Positions 26,201 through 35,929 of a stretch of DNA of 64,000 bases are shown in pieces (the stretch's first letter is position 1; every line of letters starts with the position of its first letter). Location: the NCBI GenBank assembly GCA_052035645.1, contig JBPOHK010000016.1:1-64000 (forward strand). Direction: 5' to 3'. Made by a program: the position numbers and the translations under genes. Source of the DNA: RPQJ01 sp052035645 (GTDB lineage: Bacteria; Pseudomonadota; Gammaproteobacteria; Steroidobacterales; Steroidobacteraceae). The notes beneath the pieces were generated by a model. That model saw only the letters and a list, made by a program, of their open reading frames with translations, searched no databases and was not told the origin of the DNA.

Positions 26201-26806
26201 ATCGACCGCTGGGTCGTGCGGCAGGCCTGCACGCGTTACGTCCACCGCCGCAGCGACGAGGGCCGCCGCTCGCACTTCACCCTCGCGGTGAACGTCTCGC
26301 CGACCACGCTGAACGACGAGCAGTTCCTGGACTACGTCATTGCGGAGATCACCGCGGCGGACATGAGCCCCGGCGCCCTGTGCTTCGAGCTGACGGAGAC
26401 GGCGGCCATGACGGGCCTCGCGGCGGCCACGCGCTTCATCAACGAACTGCGCGCCCGCGGCTGCCGCTTCTCGCTGGACGACTTCGGCAGCGGCCTGTCC
26501 TCGTTCATGTTCCTGAAGAACCTGCCGGTCGACTTCCTGAAGATCGACGGCCAGTTCGTCCACAACGTGATCGCGGACCCGATCGACCGCAGCATGGTCG
26601 AGGCCATCGCCCGCATCGGCAACGCGATGGGCATCGCGACCATCGCCGAGCGGGCCGACTCGCCGGAAGTCCTGCAGTGCCTCGCCGAGATCGGCGTGCC
26701 GTATGCGCAGGGCAACTACATCAGCGCGCCGCAGCCGATCGAGCTGCTCGGCCCGCTGATCGACGTGGCCTCGATGCCGCCGATGACGGCAGACCGCGTC
26801 GCCTGA
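23231..26806 (+). CDS. Multi-sensor diguanylate cyclase/phosphodiesterase (PAS-PAS-GAF-PAS-PAS-GGDEF-EAL)
   Basis: A 1191-aa cytoplasmic c-di-GMP protein with no membrane segment. Approximate layout: PAS at 65-185 and 190-310, GAF-like at 320-470, PAS at 485-600 and 605-735, GGDEF at 740-905, EAL at 920-1170. The GGDEF motif is intact (near residue 830, RLGGDEFGVLLED), with no RxxD inhibitory site at the usual place. In the EAL domain the signature reads ELL near residue 959; the catalytic Glu is kept, as are NVSP, ELTETA and DDFGSG near 1082, so phosphodiesterase activity is plausible. Which of the two activities dominates cannot be told. The large antisense frame over this gene is rejected. 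Confidence 0.95.
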   Translation: MNLHPLLRQHFEQSRDDSGQFDLRRLLGLISTAYGEWDEERKGVVRSMRLLADETNAFTREVRESAEAQLQVILDHVKDAILTVDEGGHIQTLNATGERIFGFREDEVRGRRLELLIPSLARQPDMVAALDELAESLENTQVDLAPRETKGRNRGGALFDAEIGVSKVRLDDRGVYVVCLRDTTDRKLAEAAIRESEARYRTLVENAPEAIVVLDVDLGRFVECNDNAIRFFKMTREELLATGPERISPPEQADGTPSFGVQRGHIDRALAGEAPSFEWLHRDALGHDIPCEVRLVRLPSSGRRLIRGSITDITERKRSEFLAAGERRVFERITGNVELAVTLETLTETAERVTPEAWCSVCVFDAEANVLCHAAGRRLPAPFLARLGRVEVGPRNGSCAAAIFLQRQVVVAEIARDALWEHQRQPALEAGLRACWSTPIRSSDGRMLGTVALYFRQPRSPLRRDFELMSRLTALAAIAIERKRSEEALRRSESQYRGLFENVVEGVYRSSVDGRFASVNPALVAMFGYESSEEMLAIRRTVDIYAQPEDRDRIVEALHRDGMVRDAECQMRRRDGSLITVIENARVVRGKDGGTEGYEGTITDISVRKRAEIQLYEEKEKAQVTLQSIGDAVITADADGRVEYLNPVAEELTAWETREAAGRPVAEVFRVVSETTRQPVDSPILRCLKEGRLVEMEEPSLLINRRGQEISIQDSASPIRDRGGRLIGVVMVFHDVSQERRLQRALAYQATHDALTGLINRREFEQRLTDALRSARSDESVNHVLMYLDLDQFKVVNDTCGHQAGDRLLKQITSVLQTRIRTRDTLARLGGDEFGVLLEDCTLEMAARIAENLRQAIRDFRFVWQDRVMNVGVSIGLAEVNSHAETPAAVMSAADVACYSAKDSGRNRVQTYAEGRAPERHREMQWVSRINRACEENRLELLCQPIVPIRHGARVERHFELLLRMRDEAGELVRPSEFIPAAERFNLMPAIDRWVVRQACTRYVHRRSDEGRRSHFTLAVNVSPTTLNDEQFLDYVIAEITAADMSPGALCFELTETAAMTGLAAATRFINELRARGCRFSLDDFGSGLSSFMFLKNLPVDFLKIDGQFVHNVIADPIDRSMVEAIARIGNAMGIATIAERADSPEVLQCLAEIGVPYAQGNYISAPQPIELLGPLIDVASMPPMTADRVA

Positions 26807-26830
26807 ACCCGTCCCGCCCGGGCCCCGCCC

Positions 26831-28672
<1,842 letters not shown>

Positions 28673-28703
28673 GGGGGGGCGCCGGGGGGTCAAAAGGGCG
28701 CGG

Positions 28704-28709
28704 AGTATA
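28704..28709 (-). promoter_or_regulatory. Likely -10 element of typA
   Basis: TATACT on the minus strand, 32 bp before the GTG start, in a GC-rich context. No clear -35 was found. Confidence 0.45.
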
Positions 28710-28851
28710 CCGGATTTGGGCGCCTTCGCCCGGCGCCCGGCCCGGTCGCGGAGCGGCCTCGTTCCGGCCTGCCCCACGGGCTGGTGCGACCGCCCCGGGG
28801 TGCCTGGCCGGCGGGCGGTCCCGCCCGCCCGGCCATCCGGAGCGGCCCGGC

Positions 28852-29481
28852 CTACTGGCCGGCCTTGGGCTCCGCGGCCGGCATGGGCTCGACCGCCTGG
28901 CCGGCGGCGTCCTTCTGGGGTGCGGGCTTGGCGGCAGCCGGGGCCGTGCCCAGCACCACCGGCACCGAGAACGTGCGCACCTCGGTCTGCACCGCGGTGA
29001 TCATCCGGGCCAGCACGCTGACGTAGTAGGTGCCGTCGGCGTCGGCCTGTACCGTCACCTTCTGCGAGTACGGCGTCCCCGCGACGACCTTGTCGAACTT
29101 GAAGGCACCCTGCTGCACGATCGACAGGCCGGGCATGCCCGTCACCTCGATCTCGAGCGTGTCGGCCGGCAGCCGCGGATGGAAGACGAGTTCGATCTCG
29201 AAGGGCACGCCGACCTGCGGCTTGGCGGACAGGTCGTACTTGAGGTCGACCGGGGCCGAGGTCTTGCCGCTGATCACGGCCGACGCGAGACGTGCGTCGT
29301 CCTCCTCGGCGGTGGCGGCCGACGGCTTGTCGCGCGCCTGCTCCGTGCCGGCGTGCGGCTTGACCCGCACCTTGGCGCCGCCGCCGTCGGCCTTGCCGCC
29401 GCAGGCCGCGAGGCCGAGCGCGAGGGCCAGGGCGACCGCGAGCGTGGCGAGCCGGACGTATCCGTGGGTCGTTGCGTTCAT
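28852..29481 (-). CDS. Putative lipoprotein with beta-sandwich domain
   Basis: A 209-aa exported protein, not assigned to a known family. It begins MNATTHGYVRLATLAVALALALGLAACGG, with a lipobox LAAC (Cys 27). A charged linker follows, then a beta-rich core (about residues 75-185) with PQVGVPFEIELVFHPRLPADTLEIEVTGM and ADGTYYVSVLARM, reminiscent of Ig-like or CARDB-type folds. The tail is Ala/Pro/Lys-rich, as in envelope linkers. It lies 22 bp downstream of the PKD lipoprotein gene on the same strand, so the two are probably co-expressed. Confidence 0.75.
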   Translation of the reverse strand: MNATTHGYVRLATLAVALALALGLAACGGKADGGGAKVRVKPHAGTEQARDKPSAATAEEDDARLASAVISGKTSAPVDLKYDLSAKPQVGVPFEIELVFHPRLPADTLEIEVTGMPGLSIVQQGAFKFDKVVAGTPYSQKVTVQADADGTYYVSVLARMITAVQTEVRTFSVPVVLGTAPAAAKPAPQKDAAGQAVEPMPAAEPKAGQ

Positions 29482-29503
29482 GCGTTTCTCTGCCGGTCGA
29501 TGC

Positions 29504-31459
29504 TCAACCCGTGAGGGTGACGTTGTAGCACGTCCTGCCCCGGGGCGTCCCCGTCGCAGGGTCCTCGATGTGACTGTATTCATAGACCTCGACCACGTAG
29601 TCGCCCGGGGCGAGCGTGCGCACGAGGTCCTCCTGGTTCGCGTTGGACGACTCCGCGACCGCGATCGCGCCGCCGTTGAACAGCACGATGTCCGGGTCGG
29701 GCGTGACCTGCCCAGGCGTCGTGTCCGAGGCGCCGGCATTGAAGACCGCCCGGATCGTGGCGTTGACCGTGCCGGCGAGCGTGAACTTCAGGAAGCGACG
29801 GTTCGCGATCTTGTTGTACGTGCCTTCCGTGCGGTTGCCGCACAGCGTGACTGCCCCGCCGTTCAGCGCGAGGTTGGTGTACAGGGGCAGCGCGTCCGTG
29901 TTGCTGCCGCTGTTGGTTTCCGTCGAGCCGAACGGGTCCATGGTGCCGGCGACCATGCCGCGGCTGCCGACCAGCGTGTTGATCGCGGAGGCGGCGCCCG
30001 GATTGGCCGTCCTGAGCGCCACCACCAGCGGGAAGATGCTGGTGAGCGGCTGGCCCGTGCGCAGCGTCGAGCGGAAGGTGTCGAAGATCGTCGCGTAGGA
30101 GAGGTTCACGCCGTCGTTGGCGTCGGCCGCGCCGTCGTAGAGGTCCCAGAGCAGCGCTGCGAGCGTCGACTCGTTGAACCAGCCCGCCGGGTTCACGGAC
30201 GTCGTCTCGAGGTTGAAGCCGCTGTCGCCGCTCTGGCTGGCCCCGAACGAGTCGCGGTACAGGGGGTCGCCGAGCGACATCCCGGAGAACGCGTTCGCAT
30301 AGCCTTCGCTGAACGCCACGCGCAGGTCGAGCTTCTCGCCGAAGGAATGCGAGCCGCCGACCGTGTCGTCGCGGCTGGTGTTGTCCTGCAGGTAGTGCTG
30401 GAACTCGTGCGTCAGCACGTGCTCGTCGTATTCGTCGGTGTCCACGCCGTCGTTGCCGAGCACGTAGATGCCGCCGTCCGCGCCGGTGCGGTACAGGGTC
30501 GTCTGGATGTTGCCGGTGGCCGGCGTGAAGTCGTTCGAGGAGCGGTTCTGCGGGCTCCAGAACACGTTGAGCGCAGGCAGCGCGATCGTGGGGTCGCCGC
30601 CCTGGGTGACCACGAACTGCACCGCGCTGTACATCGAGTCGAGGATGGCGAACGGGGCGGCGACGCGGGTGCCCGTGTAGCTCGTCCCCTGGAAGTCGGG
30701 CCAGCCCGAGTCGGCGAGCAGGTTCCGGGTCACGTTCGCCGTGCCGGTGTTGAACGACGCGCTGTCCATGACGTAGAGCGCGTCCGCATTGGTGTTGTTC
30801 TTCACCTGCACGTCCCAGGTGGCGCCCGAGGTCGAGCGCGTCTGCGCCCTGGCCCTCACCTTCACGTCGGTGCTGACCGGCGCGGTGTCGAACGAGTAGT
30901 TGCCGTTCGAGTCCGTGGCGGTGGTGAAGAGCACCGAGGAATTGGAACTGCGCAGCAGCTCGACCACGATGCCGCGCGCCGGCGCAGCCGTCGTGCGGCT
31001 GTAGTCGAGGCCGCCGCCGCTGGCATTCGCGAAGGGCACGCGCTCGTAGGTGATGCGCCCGCTCACCTTGACGCTGGCCGGCGGCGGGCCGGAGGTGACC
31101 GTCACCGTCTGCTGCGCCGTCGAGGTGGCGCCGCGATTGTCCCGGACGGTGAGCGTGATCGTGTAGGAGCCCGCCACCGCGTACTCGTGCGTCGTGGTCA
31201 CGCCCGAGCCGCTGGAACTGTCGCCGAAGCTCCACGCGTAGCTCGAGATCGAGCCGTCCGGGTCGCTCGAGGCGGAGGCGTTCACGGTCACCGTCACGGG
31301 CGCCTGGCCCGACGCGGGCGAGACCGTGAACGAAGCCACCGGCGCCTGGTTCGAGCTGCCGCCACCGCCGCCGCCACAGCCGGCGAGGACGAGCGAGGCC
31401 GCGAGGACGATCAGGACCGGCAGGCGCGCGGCGAGAGTACCGGGAATGTGCTCTTTCAC
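29504..31459 (-). CDS. PKD-domain lipoprotein with putative zinc metallopeptidase site
   Basis: A 651-aa surface lipoprotein. It has a signal peptide with lipobox LAGC (Cys 28) and a poly-Gly/Ser linker, then a PKD domain (about 40-122, ending GSYTITLTVRDNRGATS). A carboxypeptidase-regulatory-like beta domain follows (about 130-205). A larger domain contains H351-E-F-Q-H355 and, 30 residues later, E385 in SEGYANAFSG. HExxH followed by a downstream Glu in a helix is the gluzincin zinc-site pattern, so a protease is likely although the overall family is not recognised. The end (about 560-651) resembles a pre-peptidase C-terminal beta-sandwich (FTLAGTVNATIRAVF; LAPGDYVVEVYEY). The start is GTG 31459 without a clear ribosome site. 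Confidence 0.75.
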   Translation of the reverse strand: MKEHIPGTLAARLPVLIVLAASLVLAGCGGGGGGSSNQAPVASFTVSPASGQAPVTVTVNASASSDPDGSISSYAWSFGDSSSGSGVTTTHEYAVAGSYTITLTVRDNRGATSTAQQTVTVTSGPPPASVKVSGRITYERVPFANASGGGLDYSRTTAAPARGIVVELLRSSNSSVLFTTATDSNGNYSFDTAPVSTDVKVRARAQTRSTSGATWDVQVKNNTNADALYVMDSASFNTGTANVTRNLLADSGWPDFQGTSYTGTRVAAPFAILDSMYSAVQFVVTQGGDPTIALPALNVFWSPQNRSSNDFTPATGNIQTTLYRTGADGGIYVLGNDGVDTDEYDEHVLTHEFQHYLQDNTSRDDTVGGSHSFGEKLDLRVAFSEGYANAFSGMSLGDPLYRDSFGASQSGDSGFNLETTSVNPAGWFNESTLAALLWDLYDGAADANDGVNLSYATIFDTFRSTLRTGQPLTSIFPLVVALRTANPGAASAINTLVGSRGMVAGTMDPFGSTETNSGSNTDALPLYTNLALNGGAVTLCGNRTEGTYNKIANRRFLKFTLAGTVNATIRAVFNAGASDTTPGQVTPDPDIVLFNGGAIAVAESSNANQEDLVRTLAPGDYVVEVYEYSHIEDPATGTPRGRTCYNVTLTG

Positions 31460-31543
31460 GGGAGGTCCACGGTCAGTGAATGGGGGCGCGGCGAGGATAG
31501 CATGCGGCTCCGTCCGCGCCGTCTTCGACGCCCCTGGCGCGAT

Positions 31544-32548
31544 TCAGTTCCGCTGCAGCGCAGGATCCGCGAGCAGCCGCCGCTCCCAGTCGAACTGGGT
31601 GCGCACGATCGTCTCGAGGTCGTCGTGGCGAGGCTGCCAGCGCAGCGTCGCCCGGATCCTCTCCGCCACGGCCACGAGGCTCGGCGGATCGCCGGCGCGA
31701 CGCGGCGCTTCCGCCACGGTCAGCGGCTGGCCGCCGCGCACGCGGCACACCATGTCGAGCACCTCGCGCACGCTGTAGCCGTGCCCGTAGCCGCAGTTGA
31801 GCGTGGTCGACTCGCCGCCGCCGCGCAGGTAGTCGAGCGCGCACAGGTGCGCGCTCGCGAGGTCCTCCACGTGGATGTAGTCGCGCACGCCCGTGCCGTC
31901 CGGCGTCGGATAGTCGGTGCCGAACACCGACACCTGCGGCCGGATGCCCACGGCGTGCTGGCAGGCGACCTTGACCAGCAGCGTGGCGTTCGGCGCGGTG
32001 TGGCCGATCCGTCCGCCCGGGTCGCTGCCGGCCACGTTGAAGTAGCGCAGCGCGACGTAGCGCAGGCGCGAGGCGGCCGCGAGGTCGCGCAGCATCCACT
32101 CGCTCATCAGCTTCGACATGCCGTACGGGTTGATCGGCACCGTGGGCGATCCCTCGGCCGCGAGCCCGCCCTCCGGGATGCCGTAGACGGCCGCCGTCGA
32201 GGAAAAGACGAAGTGGCGCACGCCGGCGCGGTCGCACTGCTCGAGCAGGTTGCGGGTCGCGCAGGTGTTGTTCCCGTAGTACTTGAGCGGGTCCGCGACC
32301 GACTCGGGGACGATCGTGTGGGCCGCGAAGTGCAGGACCGTGTCGATCGAGTGCTCCGCGAGCACGTTCGCCACCAGGTCGCGGTCGGCGGTGTCGCCGA
32401 CGACCAGGGGCGCGCCGAGCACCGCGCTGCGGTAGCCGGTCGAGAGGTTGTCGAGCACCACGACCCGCTCGCTGCGCTCACGCAGCTGGCGCAGGACGTG
32501 GCTGCCAATGTAGCCGGCACCGCCGGTCACCAGGATCGAGGAAGGCAT
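31544..32548 (-). CDS. galE: UDP-glucose 4-epimerase
   Basis: A 334-aa extended short-chain dehydrogenase that interconverts UDP-glucose and UDP-galactose for glycan synthesis. It has the NAD motif TGGAGYIGSH (8-17), VLDNLSTGYR, HFAAHTIVPESV, the catalytic Tyr and Lys in NPYGMSKLMSE, RYFNVAGSDPGGRIG, and the substrate segment GTGVRDYIHVEDLA. The length matches the family (about 330-340). It is not inside the main glycan cluster but may feed it. The 5' side is shared with a divergent gene of unknown function. Confidence 0.93.
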   Translation of the reverse strand: MPSSILVTGGAGYIGSHVLRQLRERSERVVVLDNLSTGYRSAVLGAPLVVGDTADRDLVANVLAEHSIDTVLHFAAHTIVPESVADPLKYYGNNTCATRNLLEQCDRAGVRHFVFSSTAAVYGIPEGGLAAEGSPTVPINPYGMSKLMSEWMLRDLAAASRLRYVALRYFNVAGSDPGGRIGHTAPNATLLVKVACQHAVGIRPQVSVFGTDYPTPDGTGVRDYIHVEDLASAHLCALDYLRGGGESTTLNCGYGHGYSVREVLDMVCRVRGGQPLTVAEAPRRAGDPPSLVAVAERIRATLRWQPRHDDLETIVRTQFDWERRLLADPALQRN

Positions 32549-32681
32549 GGGCTAATGCTAGCAACCCGCCTGCCGTTACAAGTGGGAGGCGATTCTCATT
32601 GCCCGGCGCGGCCGTGGGAGAGAATTGGCCGAAACGCGTACGGCCGGCCCTGCACGCCGGCGGGTGGACGGAAGCTCGCAA

Positions 32682-32765
32682 ATGAAAAAGATTCGCACAA
32701 TCAACGGGTCGCACGGGGCCCGCCGGCCGGGTGCCGCGCGGCCGAGCCCGGGGACCCGACCGTGA
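32682..32765 (+). CDS. Possible 27-codon small ORF
   Basis: ATG 32682 to TGA 32763-32765, beginning MKKIRTINGSHG and then Arg/Pro/Gly-rich. GGAAG lies about 11 bp upstream and the next gene starts 14 bp after the stop, so it could be a leader peptide of that gene. The AT-rich start is unusual here, but the evidence is thin. Confidence 0.2.
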   Translation: MKKIRTINGSHGARRPGAARPSPGTRP

Positions 32766-32779
32766 AGGAGGGACCGGCC

Positions 32780-33313
32780 ATGGCCTTCGGCAAGCCCTAT
32801 CGCCTGCCCACGACGCTGCGCGAGCAGTTGAGCGCCCCGGCGAAGGCGTCGTCGACGAGCGTGAGCGTGCGCACGGTGCGGCGCCTGATGGGCTTCGACG
32901 CCCTCAACACCGACGGCTGGGGCGACCTCGGCCTGCTCGCCGGGTCGCGCTTCATGAACGGCCGGCGCGGCGTGGCCTTCGAGTGGGAAATTCCCCGGCA
33001 GGTCCTCAACATCCTCTATTTCGACGGGGACGTCGCCAACGTCACGCGCGTCGTGCGGGTCAAGGCGACCGAGCAGACCGGCCGCGTCGAGTTCGGCGAC
33101 AAGGACGGCGTGCGCCGCGGCATGGGCACCATCGAGGTGAATGGCGCCGCATGGTTCTACGAAGACCCGAACGGCCGCGTCGCCTACGCGGTGTCGACCG
33201 GGGCCACCTACACCCGGGTGTCGGCCGACGTGTTCGAGCGCCAGCGCTTTTCCTGCGACGGGCAGTCGGTGACGCTCGAGGCGCCCGACGCGTACCAGCG
33301 CGTCGCGGACTGA
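32780..33313 (+). CDS. Conserved-looking protein of unknown function
   Basis: A 177-aa soluble protein not recognised as any family. GGAGGG just upstream of ATG 32780 fixes the start. There is no signal peptide or membrane segment. The first 45 residues are basic and Ser-rich (STSVSVRTVRRLMGF). The rest looks beta-rich, with WGDLGLLAGSRFMNGRRGVAFEWEIPRQ, GTIEVNGAAWFYEDPNGRVAYAVSTGATYTRV and a final FERQRFSCDGQSVTLEAPD. It is monocistronic between divergent galE and convergent srkA. The codon usage is like that of its neighbours, supporting a real gene. Confidence 0.7.
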   Translation: MAFGKPYRLPTTLREQLSAPAKASSTSVSVRTVRRLMGFDALNTDGWGDLGLLAGSRFMNGRRGVAFEWEIPRQVLNILYFDGDVANVTRVVRVKATEQTGRVEFGDKDGVRRGMGTIEVNGAAWFYEDPNGRVAYAVSTGATYTRVSADVFERQRFSCDGQSVTLEAPDAYQRVAD

Positions 33314-33325
33314 GCCTGCCGGCGC

Positions 33326-34309
33326 CTAAGGGGCGAGCGGCGGCTCGCTCATCGCCGCGAGCTGCTCGCGCAGGTCGAGCACGTGCTGCTCCCAGTAGCG
33401 CGGCTCGCCGAACCACGGGAACGCGCGGGGAAACGCCGGGTCGTCCCAGCGCCGGGCCAGCCAGCCCGCATAGTGCATCTGCCGCAGCGTGCGCAGCGGC
33501 TCGATCAGCGCGAGCTCGTGGTACTCGAAATCGGCGAAATCCGCGTAGCCGTCGAGCACGTCGCGCAGCTGCGCGGCCATTTCCTCCGTCCGGCCCGACA
33601 GCAGCATCCACAGGTCCTGCACCGCGGGGCCGCTCACGCAATCGTCGAGGTCGACGAAGTGCGGACCGGCGTCCGTCCACAGCACGTTGCCGGGGTGGCA
33701 GTCGCCGTGCAGCCGCAGCACCCGCAGCGGTTCGGCCGCCGCGAACCGCTGCTCGATGAGCGCGAGCGCATCCTCGACCACCGTCGTGTAGGCCGCCTCG
33801 AGATGCGCGGGGATCCACCCGGCCTCCAGCAGGTAGCGGGCGGTCCCCGTGCCGAGCGCCTCCCAGTCGAGGCGTGGCCGGTGGCGGAAGGTCCGCGTCC
33901 GGCCCACCGCGTGGATGCGGGCGAGGAAGCGGCCCATCCACTGGCGCTCCTCGCGGGTCGCGAGTTCGGGCCAGCGCCCGCCCTGCCGCGGATAAAGCGC
34001 GTAACGGAACACACCGAGCTCGAACAGGCTGCGACCCTCGCGCACCAGCGGTGCGACCACGGGCACCTCGGCACGCTGCAGCTCGAGGGCGAACTCGTGC
34101 TCCTCGAGGATGGCTGGCGTGCTCCAGCGGCCCGGGCGGTAGAACTTGGCGATCAGCGGGGGCCCTTCCTCCTGGCCCACCTGGTACACGCGGTTCTCGT
34201 AGCTGTTGAGCGCGAGGACCCGCCCGTCGCAGACGTAGCCCAGGCGCTCGACGGCCTGCACGACCAGGTCGGGACCGAGGGCCGAGTACGGGTGCGAGGA
34301 GCGATCCAT
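33326..34309 (-). CDS. srkA: Stress response serine/threonine protein kinase SrkA (YihE)
   Basis: A 327-aa protein of the aminoglycoside-phosphotransferase/RdoA kinase fold. Marks are LNSYENRVYQVGQEEGPPLIAKFYRPGRWS with the ATP Lys, the catalytic loop LRLHGDCHPGNVLW (Asp and Asn), and FVDLDDCVSGPAVQDLWMLL with the metal Asp. The length equals the E. coli protein (328 aa), which protects cells against envelope and oxidative stress death; in many genomes it precedes dsbA, which is absent here. It is divergent from the sensor kinase gene with only 40 bp between the starts. Confidence 0.93.
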   Translation of the reverse strand: MDRSSHPYSALGPDLVVQAVERLGYVCDGRVLALNSYENRVYQVGQEEGPPLIAKFYRPGRWSTPAILEEHEFALELQRAEVPVVAPLVREGRSLFELGVFRYALYPRQGGRWPELATREERQWMGRFLARIHAVGRTRTFRHRPRLDWEALGTGTARYLLEAGWIPAHLEAAYTTVVEDALALIEQRFAAAEPLRVLRLHGDCHPGNVLWTDAGPHFVDLDDCVSGPAVQDLWMLLSGRTEEMAAQLRDVLDGYADFADFEYHELALIEPLRTLRQMHYAGWLARRWDDPAFPRAFPWFGEPRYWEQHVLDLREQLAAMSEPPLAP

Positions 34310-34349
34310 GGGGGCAGGATACCGTGCGCCGGGAGGTTAAGATGCGCGC

Positions 34350-35801
34350 GTGCTGAGACCCGTCATCCTGCGCCCGCGCTCCCTGAGCGGACTGATCCTG
34401 CTCGGTTTCGCCATCGTCGCGCTGCCGCTGCTGCTCGGCACGATCAGTGCCGCCGTCGAGATGCGCAACCTGGCCGCCGCGAGCGAGCGGCTGGTGGTGA
34501 ACGGGGTCGCCGCGACCCAGTACACCCAGGCCCTCGTGCGCCAGGTCTCGTCGCTCGAGCGGACCGTGCGCCTGTACCAGATCATCCCGCGCCCGGCCCT
34601 GCTCGAGACGTTCCGCCAGAACCAGCAGCTGCTGGTGCAGACGCTCGACAGCTTCGCCCTGTTGCCGGGCGACCCGAACCGGGGTGCGGTGATCCAGCGC
34701 ATGCGCGCGAGCATCGCCGCGGTCGAAACCGGCGTCGGCACCCGGTCGCCGGCACAGGTCACGGGCGCCCTGCGCGAATTCAGCCAGCTCGCCAAGGATG
34801 CCGGCCAGCTCTCCAACCTCGCGAGCGCGCAGACCGACCGCGAGCTAAAGCAACTGCAGTCGGAAACGGAGAGCGCGCGCCGGCGCCTGTTCTGGCAGGC
34901 GGCGGCACTGGTGCCCGTGACGCTCGCCCTGATCGTGTTCTTCGCCGTGTTCTTCGCGCGGCCGATCCGGCAGATCGACGACGCGATCCGCAGCATCGGC
35001 CACGGGCAGCTGGAGCGGCCGGTGTCCGTGCGCGGCCCGTCGGACCTCGAGTCCCTCGGCAGGCAGCTCGAGTGGCTGCGCCAGCGTCTCGGCGAGATCG
35101 CCGAGGAGCGCAACCGCTTCCTGCGCCACATGTCGCACGAACTCAAGACTCCGCTCGCCAACCTGCGCGAAGGCACGGAACTGCTGCTCGAGGGGGCCGT
35201 GGGCCCGCTCGGCGCCGAGCAGCGCGAGGTGAGCGGCATCCTGCGCGACAACAGCCTGCGCCTGCAGCGGCTCATCGAGAACCTGCTGTCGTACAGCGAA
35301 TGGCAGGCGCGGCGCAGCGGCCTCGAACTGGCCGACGTGCGCCTGCAGCCCCTGGTCAAGGCGGCGATCGAGACCTACCAGCTGCCGATCAACGCCCACC
35401 GCCTGCGACTCGACCTGCAGGTCGACGACGTCGCGCTGCAGGCCGACCGGGCGAAGCTGCGCCTGATCCTCGACAACCTGATCTCGAACGCAGTGAAGTT
35501 CACGCCGGACGGCGGGACGATCACGGTACGGGCCAGGATCGGCGACGCCGGCCGCGAAGTGGTGCTCGACGTCGCCGACACCGGACCCGGGATTCCGGCC
35601 GGCGAGCGCGACCGCATCTTCGAGGCGTTCTACCAGGGCGCAACCCCGCAGGGCGGGCTGGTGCGGGGCACGGGCATCGGGCTCTCGGTGGTGCAGGAAT
35701 TCGTGCACGCCCACGGCGGCACCGTCGAGATCGTCGACGGCGAGTTCCCGGGCGCGCATTTCCGCGTGCACCTGCCGGCCCAGGGCCCGGCCCTGAGGTG
35801 A
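34350..35801 (+). CDS. glrK: GlrK/QseE-type sensor histidine kinase
   Basis: A 483-aa inner-membrane kinase with two membrane helices (about 12-34 and 182-204) enclosing a helical periplasmic domain of about 150 residues. HAMP (about 205-255) and HisKA follow, with H-box RHMSHELKTPLANLREG. The HATPase domain has DTGPGIP and GTGIGLSVV. The H-box and the two downstream partners (QseG-like lipoprotein, GlrR-like regulator) identify the family, which senses envelope stress in enterobacteria. The start is GTG 34350. The GGGAGG at 34331 is better spaced for an overlapping four-codon frame (ATG 34342 to TGA 34354), which may tune translation. Confidence 0.9.
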   Translation: MLRPVILRPRSLSGLILLGFAIVALPLLLGTISAAVEMRNLAAASERLVVNGVAATQYTQALVRQVSSLERTVRLYQIIPRPALLETFRQNQQLLVQTLDSFALLPGDPNRGAVIQRMRASIAAVETGVGTRSPAQVTGALREFSQLAKDAGQLSNLASAQTDRELKQLQSETESARRRLFWQAAALVPVTLALIVFFAVFFARPIRQIDDAIRSIGHGQLERPVSVRGPSDLESLGRQLEWLRQRLGEIAEERNRFLRHMSHELKTPLANLREGTELLLEGAVGPLGAEQREVSGILRDNSLRLQRLIENLLSYSEWQARRSGLELADVRLQPLVKAAIETYQLPINAHRLRLDLQVDDVALQADRAKLRLILDNLISNAVKFTPDGGTITVRARIGDAGREVVLDVADTGPGIPAGERDRIFEAFYQGATPQGGLVRGTGIGLSVVQEFVHAHGGTVEIVDGEFPGAHFRVHLPAQGPALR

Positions 35802-35929
35802 CACGACCGCACCATGCGTGACGCGAGGGTCTAGAATGTCGAGCCGGACCGGCGCCGACCGCAGGCGGCCATGGCCGAGTAATTAAGATGATTTTTCAAA
35901 TAGTTACGAATCATATCTCAGGCAAGTTC

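Noticed and set aside
22979..26563. A 1194-codon open frame on the minus strand
   Set aside because: It is antisense to the PAS/GGDEF/EAL gene, has low-complexity composition (Ala, Arg, Asp, His, Leu) and no recognisable domains; it is typical of GC-rich antisense frames.
29030..32779. A long upstream extension of the 32780 gene
   Set aside because: The frame is antisense to the lipoprotein, PKD and galE genes. A good ribosome site at 32770 marks the true start.
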